Shown: one piece after another, positions 59,253-64,000 of the stretch
Numbering within the stretch: position 1 is the stretch's first letter
Layout: every line of letters begins with the position of its first letter
DNA from: DASXYG01 sp036502625
GTDB lineage: Bacteria > Actinomycetota > Actinomycetes > Streptosporangiales > Streptosporangiaceae
Assembly (NCBI GenBank): GCA_036502625.1
Contig: DASXYG010000079.1
Coordinates: 38,177 to 102,176 of the forward strand
DNA length: 64,000 nt
Direction of reading: 5' to 3'
Position numbers and translations under genes: made by a program
The notes under the pieces: model-generated
The model's input: the letters and a program-made list of their open reading frames with translations, nothing else
Database searches by the model: none
Told to the model about the DNA's origin: nothing

Positions 59253-59968
59253 CAACCAGCACAGCCGCGCTCAACCCGTCCACCCGCCCGCCCACGGTGG
59301 CGCGCCTGGTGCGCACGACCGCCGGTGCCTACATTGCCCGGCTCCAGAAGGGCTATCTGGCAACGCCGCAGCGTCCGGTGGCGGTCGCCCGCCTGGCGCA
59401 GCTCCGGCGTGGCGCGGGCAAGCTGCCAGTCGACGTTCCCGGACTGTGGGGGCTCACCGGGCTGGACCTCTTCTACGACGCCGCAGCACGAGACTTTCCC
59501 GACCAGGATCTGCCGTCGCGGACGCTCGAACGCGCCGAAACTGCGCTGTTCCTCGCGATCACCCTGCATGCGCTCCACCAGCAGTCCCAGCACGATGCCG
59601 GAATGCATCGATCCGGCGTCGGGCTCGGCCAGGCCGTCCGCCGGCTCATGCCGCCCGCCGACATCGACGAGCCGCTTCGGCGCCGCTTCGTACGAGTCGG
59701 CACCGCCGAGACGCTCGACACGCTCGCCTACCGGCTCCGCGAGATCGTCTCCCTGCTCCGCCGAGGAGCCAAGCGCCCAACTGGACGGGTACCGGTCCCG
59801 CTCGACTACGCGCTGCTGGCCGAACAGCTCTACCGGTATCCCGACCCCGACGGCGCGCGGAGCGTACGGGCCGAATGGGGCCGCAGCTTCCACGCCTTCC
59901 GCCCCGAGCCGGACGACGGGGCCAACAGCGACACCCCTGCCGACGACGACACCAAGGACCACGAATGA
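59249..59968 (+). CDS. casB: Cascade small subunit CasB/Cse2
   Basis: A 239-residue all-helical Cse2 protein (dimer in Cascade, stabilises target strand). Recognisable pieces: RARLQ-like IARLQKGYL, AQLRRGAGKLPVDVPGLWGL, TALFLAITLHALHQQS and the C-terminal DYALLAEQLYRYPDPDGARSVRAEWGRSF region, in part. The acidic tail (DDGANSDTPADDDTKDHE) is longer than usual. It overlaps casA and casC by 4 nt each. Confidence 0.94.
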   Translation: MTTSTAALNPSTRPPTVARLVRTTAGAYIARLQKGYLATPQRPVAVARLAQLRRGAGKLPVDVPGLWGLTGLDLFYDAAARDFPDQDLPSRTLERAETALFLAITLHALHQQSQHDAGMHRSGVGLGQAVRRLMPPADIDEPLRRRFVRVGTAETLDTLAYRLREIVSLLRRGAKRPTGRVPVPLDYALLAEQLYRYPDPDGARSVRAEWGRSFHAFRPEPDDGANSDTPADDDTKDHE

Positions 59969-61140
59969 CCAGGACCATCCTGGATCTGCACCTGCTGCAG
60001 ACCGTCCCTCCGTCCAACCTGAACCGTGACGACACCGGCACCCCGAAGACCGCGATGTACGGGGGAGCGCGCCGGGCGCGGGTGTCCAGCCAGGCGTGGA
60101 AGCGCGCCACCCGCCACGCCTTCCACGACCTGCTCGATCCGTCCGAGCTCGGCGTGCGCACCAAGCGCGTCGCCGACCTCGTCGCGGAGGCGATCCAGCG
60201 TCAGGACGGTTCGGTGACGGCGGCCGATGGCTGGGCACTCGCGGCGTCCGTCATCACCGCCGCGACCGGCTCGAAGATCGAGGCGCCCAGAGGCAAAGCC
60301 GAAGATGGCGTGGCGCCGGAGTCGAAGTATCTGATGTTCCTGTCCGCGGCCCAGGTCGACGCGCTGGCCGCTCTCGCCATCGAAGGCCGCGACGACATCA
60401 CGACCTTCGTCAAGGACAAGGAGAACAAGGCCCGCGCCAAGCAGATCGCCAACTCCCGGCACTCCGTCGACATCGCGCTGTTCGGTCGGATGGTCGCTGA
60501 CGGTGCCGGCGTCAACGTCGATGCCGCCGCGCAGGTCGCTCACGCCATCAGCGTGCATCGCGTGGACAACGAGTCCGACTACTACACCGCGGTCGACGAC
60601 CGGAAGAACCGCGAGGCCGAGGACGACCTGGGCGCCGGCATGATCGGCAACGTCGACTTCAACTCCGCCACCCTCTACCGCTACGCCGCGCTCGACGTCG
60701 ACCTTCTGCGTCGCAACCTCGGCATGGGACTGCGCGAGGACGAAGATCCCGCGACGCCGTTGCGCCGCGCCGTCGAGGCCTTCGTCGAGGGCTTCATCTG
60801 CTCCCTGCCCACCGGCAAGATCAACACGTTCGGCAACCACACGCTGCCGGACGTCGTGATCGCCAAGCTCCGCACGGCCCGCCCGGTCAGCTTCGTCTCC
60901 GCGTTCGAAGCACCCTGTCGGCCGGACCCGGAGACCGGCGGCTACCTGCGCGGCGCCTGCGACCGGCTGGCTCACTACATCACCGACATCGAGACCACCT
61001 ACGGCATCACCGACGACGACCACACCTGGACCATGCGCACCGGCGACAACACCGAGCCGCTGGTCGGGCTGGGCGAACGGATGCCGCTGCGGGACCTGAT
61101 CACGACGGTCGGCGAACAGACCGCGGCCCGGCAAGGCTGA
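59965..61140 (+). CDS. casC: Cascade backbone subunit CasC/Cas7e
   Basis: A 391-residue Cas7e that forms the helical crRNA-binding backbone. It begins ILDLHLLQTVPPSNLNRDDTG, followed by PKTAMYGGARRARVSSQAWKRATR, the RNA-binding motif region. SVDIALFGRMVAD and TGKINTFGNHTLPD are also typical. The start overlaps casB (ATGA) and only 2 nt separate it from cas5. Confidence 0.95.
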   Translation: MTRTILDLHLLQTVPPSNLNRDDTGTPKTAMYGGARRARVSSQAWKRATRHAFHDLLDPSELGVRTKRVADLVAEAIQRQDGSVTAADGWALAASVITAATGSKIEAPRGKAEDGVAPESKYLMFLSAAQVDALAALAIEGRDDITTFVKDKENKARAKQIANSRHSVDIALFGRMVADGAGVNVDAAAQVAHAISVHRVDNESDYYTAVDDRKNREAEDDLGAGMIGNVDFNSATLYRYAALDVDLLRRNLGMGLREDEDPATPLRRAVEAFVEGFICSLPTGKINTFGNHTLPDVVIAKLRTARPVSFVSAFEAPCRPDPETGGYLRGACDRLAHYITDIETTYGITDDDHTWTMRTGDNTEPLVGLGERMPLRDLITTVGEQTAARQG

Positions 61141-61142
61141 CC

Positions 61143-61883
61143 ATGAGCGTGCTCGTCCTCCAACTCGCCGGACCCCTGCAAGCCTGGGGCTCTGCCGCAC
61201 GGTTCGCTCGCCGCACCACCGAGTCGGCGCCGACCAAGAGCGGCGTCCTCGGCCTGCTCGCCGCAGCCTTCGGCCGGGAACGTACCGACGACCTGTCCGA
61301 CCTGGCCGTGCTGCGATACGGGGTCCGCATCGACCAGCCCGGCGTTCGCATCCGCGATTACCAGACCGCCCACCACTTCGAGACCGACGTGTCCATGCCG
61401 GTCTCCGAACGCTTCTACCTGGCCGACGCCGTATTCGTCGCCGCCGTAGAGGGCGATCCCGACCTGCTCGAACGCGCTCACCACGCCCTGTGGCATCCGA
61501 CGTTCCTGCCCTACCTCGGACGCCGATCATGCCCGCCGTCACGGCCGGTGAGCCTCGGGATCCGTGCCGAGCTGGACATCGAGACGGCGCTGGGCGTGGA
61601 CGGAGCGAAGCCCGGGACGGAGGCGTGGCGGGCATCACCATGGCACCGGCGATCTCAAGACGAACCCGAGGTGCGCCTGACGGCACTGATCGAGCCGCGT
61701 CCCGCCGACACCCGCGCCGGCTGGCGCATCGAAAGCCTCCACGACCAGCCGCTCAGCTTCGACCCACGCCACCGCCGCTACGCCCTGCGCGGGTTCGTCG
61801 CTGGCCAGGCGACAGCCCCCAACCCCGCGGCCCGTACCGGCCGCCCCGCCCATGACCCGATCGCTGCACTGGGGGAGGCGTGA
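61143..61883 (+). CDS. cas5e: Cascade subunit CasD/Cas5e
   Basis: A 246-residue Cas5e that caps the 5' handle of crRNA. Begins with LVLQLAGPLQAWGSAARFARRTT, the family N-terminus, then PTKSGVLGLLAAAFGR, and has VSERFYLADAVFVAAVEG and RRSCPPSRPV. Its stop overlaps the cas6e start (TGATG). Confidence 0.95.
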   Translation: MSVLVLQLAGPLQAWGSAARFARRTTESAPTKSGVLGLLAAAFGRERTDDLSDLAVLRYGVRIDQPGVRIRDYQTAHHFETDVSMPVSERFYLADAVFVAAVEGDPDLLERAHHALWHPTFLPYLGRRSCPPSRPVSLGIRAELDIETALGVDGAKPGTEAWRASPWHRRSQDEPEVRLTALIEPRPADTRAGWRIESLHDQPLSFDPRHRRYALRGFVAGQATAPNPAARTGRPAHDPIAALGEA

Positions 61884-62578
61884 TGTACCTGACCCGTTTC
61901 CGTATCAACACGGCCCGTGTCCAGGCCCGCCGCCTGCTGTCCTCCCCGCAGCGCATTCACGCCGCGGTCATGTCGTCCTTCGCCGACCCGCCCGACCACG
62001 GCGCAGACGGCCCCCGTGTGCTGTGGCGGATCGACCGCGCGGGCAACGCCCAGACCTACCTCTACATCGTCAGCCCCGCCGAACCCGACGTCACTCACCT
62101 GATCGAGCAGGCCGGCTGGCCGCAGACCGGCGGAGGCTGGCAGACCCACGACTACACCGGCTTCCTCAACCGCCTCGCCGCCGGCGACCAGTGGGCGTTC
62201 CGCCTGACCGCCAACCCGGTGCACACCATCCGCCGCACCAACGACGAGCCCACCAAGATCACCGCCCACGTCGGCCGCCGCCACCAGCAGGACTGGCTCC
62301 TCGCCCGCCAGGCGAAGAACGGCTTCAAGATCGTCGAGAAACCCAAGGAACGGCAGCTCATCCCCGACCAAGACGTACACGAGCTGCTCATCCACGACCA
62401 CCGCCAGCTCGCCTTCACCCGAAACGGCCAGCGCAAGCCGATCACCTTGTCCACCGTCACGTACGACGGCCGCCTCGAAGTCACCAACCCCGACGCCCTA
62501 CGCCACACCCTCACCCACGGCCTCGGCCGAGCCAAGGGCTACGGGTGTGGCCTGATGACCCTTGCTCCCGCTGGTTGA
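61883..62578 (+). CDS. cas6e: crRNA-processing endoribonuclease Cas6e (CasE)
   Basis: A 231-residue Cas6e that cuts the pre-crRNA at the repeat hairpin. Starts MYLTRFRINTARVQARRLLSSPQRIHAAVMSSF; His26 aligns with the catalytic His of known Cas6e enzymes. It ends with the glycine-rich loop GLGRAKGYGCGLMTLAP. The ATG (61883) has GGGGGAGG 5 nt upstream; a GTG one codon before is possible. Overlaps the cas1 start (TGATG). Confidence 0.95.
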   Translation: MYLTRFRINTARVQARRLLSSPQRIHAAVMSSFADPPDHGADGPRVLWRIDRAGNAQTYLYIVSPAEPDVTHLIEQAGWPQTGGGWQTHDYTGFLNRLAAGDQWAFRLTANPVHTIRRTNDEPTKITAHVGRRHQQDWLLARQAKNGFKIVEKPKERQLIPDQDVHELLIHDHRQLAFTRNGQRKPITLSTVTYDGRLEVTNPDALRHTLTHGLGRAKGYGCGLMTLAPAG

Positions 62579-63531
62579 TGAGTACTGTCGGTAAGCGCGG
62601 TGCCTCCACACCGCGAGAGCTCACCCGCAGCGGCGACCGGGTCTCCTTCATCTACCTCGAGCGGTGCATCGTCCACCGCGAGGACAACGCCATCACCGCG
62701 GAAGACGCCGACGGCGTCACCCACATCCCGTCCGCCACCATCGGCACCCTGATGCTCGGCCCCGGTACCAATGTCACCCACCAGGCGATGAGCCTGCTCG
62801 GCGACACCGGGGCCGGCGTCGTGTGGGTCGGCGAGGCAGGCGTTCGGTTCTACTCAGGTGGCCGATCCCTCACCCGATCATCGGCACTCGCCGAAGCGCA
62901 CGCGTCCCGGTGGGCGAACCGCCGTACGCGTCTCGATGTCGCCCGCGCCATGTACAAGATGCGATTCCCTGACGAAGACCCCGCCGCGCTGAGCCGTCAG
63001 GAACTCCTCGGGCGCGAGGGCCGCCGGGTCAAAGCGTGCTATCGCTACGAAGCGGAACGCGTCGGCATTGACTGGGCCGGTCGCAACTACCTTCCCCGCG
63101 AATTCGACTCTGGCGACGCCCCTAACCAAGCCGTCACCGCCGCAGCCCAGTGCATGTACGGCATCGCGCAGACCACGGTGGCGGCCCTCGGCTGCGTGCC
63201 CGGCCTCGGGTTCATCCACTCGGGCCACGAACTCGCGTTCGTCCTCGACATCGCCGACCTGTACAAGACCGAGATCGGCATCCCTGTTGCCTTCGACGTC
63301 GCCGCGGCCGGCGCTGAGAACGTCGGCTCACGCACCCGCCGCGCCATCCGTGACCGTGTCAACGAAGTCGGGCTGCTCCGCTGCTGCGTCACCGACATCA
63401 AGACCCTGCTCGTCCCTGACGCCGTCCAAGGCGACCCCACCGACGCCGACTTGGACCAGGTCACTTTGCAGAGCGATCACGGCATCGAGCTCGAGGCCGG
63501 GCACAACTACGACGACAGGCTCATCTGGTGA
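62578..63531 (+). CDS. cas1: CRISPR integrase Cas1 (type I-E)
   Basis: A 317-residue Cas1 that, with Cas2, inserts new spacers. The metal-binding triad is intact: Glu147 (LLGREGRRVKA), His214 (GFIHSGHELAF) and Asp227 (LDIADLYKTE), each offset by 6 from E. coli Cas1. The proline-rich end (GDPTDADLDQ...) is normal. Overlaps cas6e and cas2 by 1-4 nt. Confidence 0.97.
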   Translation: MSTVGKRGASTPRELTRSGDRVSFIYLERCIVHREDNAITAEDADGVTHIPSATIGTLMLGPGTNVTHQAMSLLGDTGAGVVWVGEAGVRFYSGGRSLTRSSALAEAHASRWANRRTRLDVARAMYKMRFPDEDPAALSRQELLGREGRRVKACYRYEAERVGIDWAGRNYLPREFDSGDAPNQAVTAAAQCMYGIAQTTVAALGCVPGLGFIHSGHELAFVLDIADLYKTEIGIPVAFDVAAAGAENVGSRTRRAIRDRVNEVGLLRCCVTDIKTLLVPDAVQGDPTDADLDQVTLQSDHGIELEAGHNYDDRLIW

Positions 63532-63878
63532 CGATCATCATCCTCACCAACTGCCCATCGGGCCTCCGCGGCTTCCTCACCCGCTGGCTGATGGAGATTG
63601 CCCCCGGCGTATTCATCGGTGCGCCGACCGCCCGCATCCGCGACGCCGTGTGGTCCGAGGTCAAGAACTACTCCGGCATCGGCCGAGCCCTTCTCGCGTA
63701 CAGCACCAACAACGAGCAGGGCTTCACCTTCGACACGTGGGACCACAAATGGCGCCCCACCGACTACGACGGCCTGACTCTGATCCGCCGCCCTAGGCAG
63801 CAGCCCCGAGTCGCCGCGGCGCCCCCACCAGCCGGCTGGAGCAAAGCCTCCAAACGCCGCCGCTACGGCAACCGCTAG
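63528..63878 (+). CDS. cas2: CRISPR adaptation protein Cas2 (type I-E)
   Basis: A 116-residue Cas2e. The N-terminus MTIIILTNCPSGLRGFLTRWLMEIAPGVFIG and NNEQGFTFDTWDHKWRP are typical of type I-E Cas2, with a C-terminal basic tail (GWSKASKRRRYGNR). The GTG start overlaps the cas1 stop. Last gene of the cas operon, 90 bp before array 2. Confidence 0.95.
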   Translation: MTIIILTNCPSGLRGFLTRWLMEIAPGVFIGAPTARIRDAVWSEVKNYSGIGRALLAYSTNNEQGFTFDTWDHKWRPTDYDGLTLIRRPRQQPRVAAAPPPAGWSKASKRRRYGNR

Positions 63879-63889
63879 CGGTCCACGTT

Positions 63890-63968
63890 GATGCTGCCGG
63901 AAATGTCGGTATCGCAAGAAGTGATGAATTCGAGCCTGGTCGGCACATAGACCCCCAGGTCGGTCAGT
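63890..63968 (+). promoter_or_regulatory. CRISPR array 2 leader
   Basis: Between cas2 and the last repeat of the window. Related to the array-1 leader: AAATGTCGGTATCGC, AAGAAGTGATGAATTC and a similar junction (GGTCGGTCAGT). Confidence 0.7.
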
Positions 63969-64000
63969 GTGCTCCCCGCACGCGCGGGGATGGTCCCGAC
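63969..64000 (+). CRISPR. Type I-E CRISPR array 2, first repeat (window ends)
   Basis: One complete repeat identical to the array-1 consensus at 63969-63997, followed by three bases of a spacer. The leader on its left and the same orientation as array 1 indicate that a second array continues beyond the window. Confidence 0.8.

Overview
The window is high-GC DNA from an actinomycete. The evidence is strong GC bias at third codon positions, frequent CGTACG-type codons, GTG/TTG starts, stop-start overlaps, and family types common in Actinomycetota (F420-type PPOX proteins, TadE-like leaders, type I-E CRISPR with GTGCTCCCC repeats). A Streptosporangiales-like genus is my guess; nothing in the window fixes the genus.

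Layout. (1) 1-2056: two MFS transporters, the first cut by the window edge. (2) 2053-7904, minus strand: one operon running from a small cupredoxin-like protein through a PQQ alcohol dehydrogenase with the lanthanide-type DYD motif, then pqqA-B-C-D-E, and ending in an MntP-like metal exporter. (3) 8155-11726, minus strand: a GAF-LytTR regulator translationally coupled to katG. (4) 11857-11964: an orphan CRISPR leader fragment with one decayed repeat. (5) 12046-16074: a 1342-residue protein with hemopexin-like repeats, five ILEI/FAM3-like domains, one membrane span and a PI-PLC-like domain. (6) 16211-18715: amidohydrolase and acyl-CoA ligase. (7) 18736-23520: SnoaL/TetR and PadR/SDR pairs with readable operators, and a VC0807-PPOX fusion.

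(8) 23563-40084: a catabolic region with three matching LacI-type operators (core GCAAnCGnTTGC). One lies between a divergent pair of transcription units, one before an ABC uptake operon of the branched-chain amino acid type, and one before a two-subunit molybdenum hydroxylase operon. A LacI regulator is encoded in the first unit. The set holds uptake, a C-C hydrolase-like alpha/beta hydrolase, a Mo hydroxylase, an M24-fold enzyme, 2-oxoacid dehydrogenase E1 subunits and a beta-hydroxyacid dehydrogenase. It is followed by a DMGDH/sarcosine dehydrogenase-type flavoenzyme (40220-42685). The content recalls degradation of an N-heterocycle or N-methylated compound, but the substrate is not identifiable.

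(9) 42877-53088: an accreted segment between two near-identical 22-bp direct repeats. It holds two SolA-like flavin oxidases, an MFS carrier, LysR, a calpain-like protease with a pilin-like leader, a CDGSH/ferredoxin/truncated-haemoglobin protein with a divergent TetR, and relics of an isochorismatase, an IS701-type transposase, a tyrosine integrase and a tRNA 3' end. (10) 53575-64000: a complete type I-E CRISPR-Cas locus: a 12-repeat array, cas3-casABCDE-cas1-cas2 with overlapping genes, and a second array with a related leader that begins 32 bases before the window ends.
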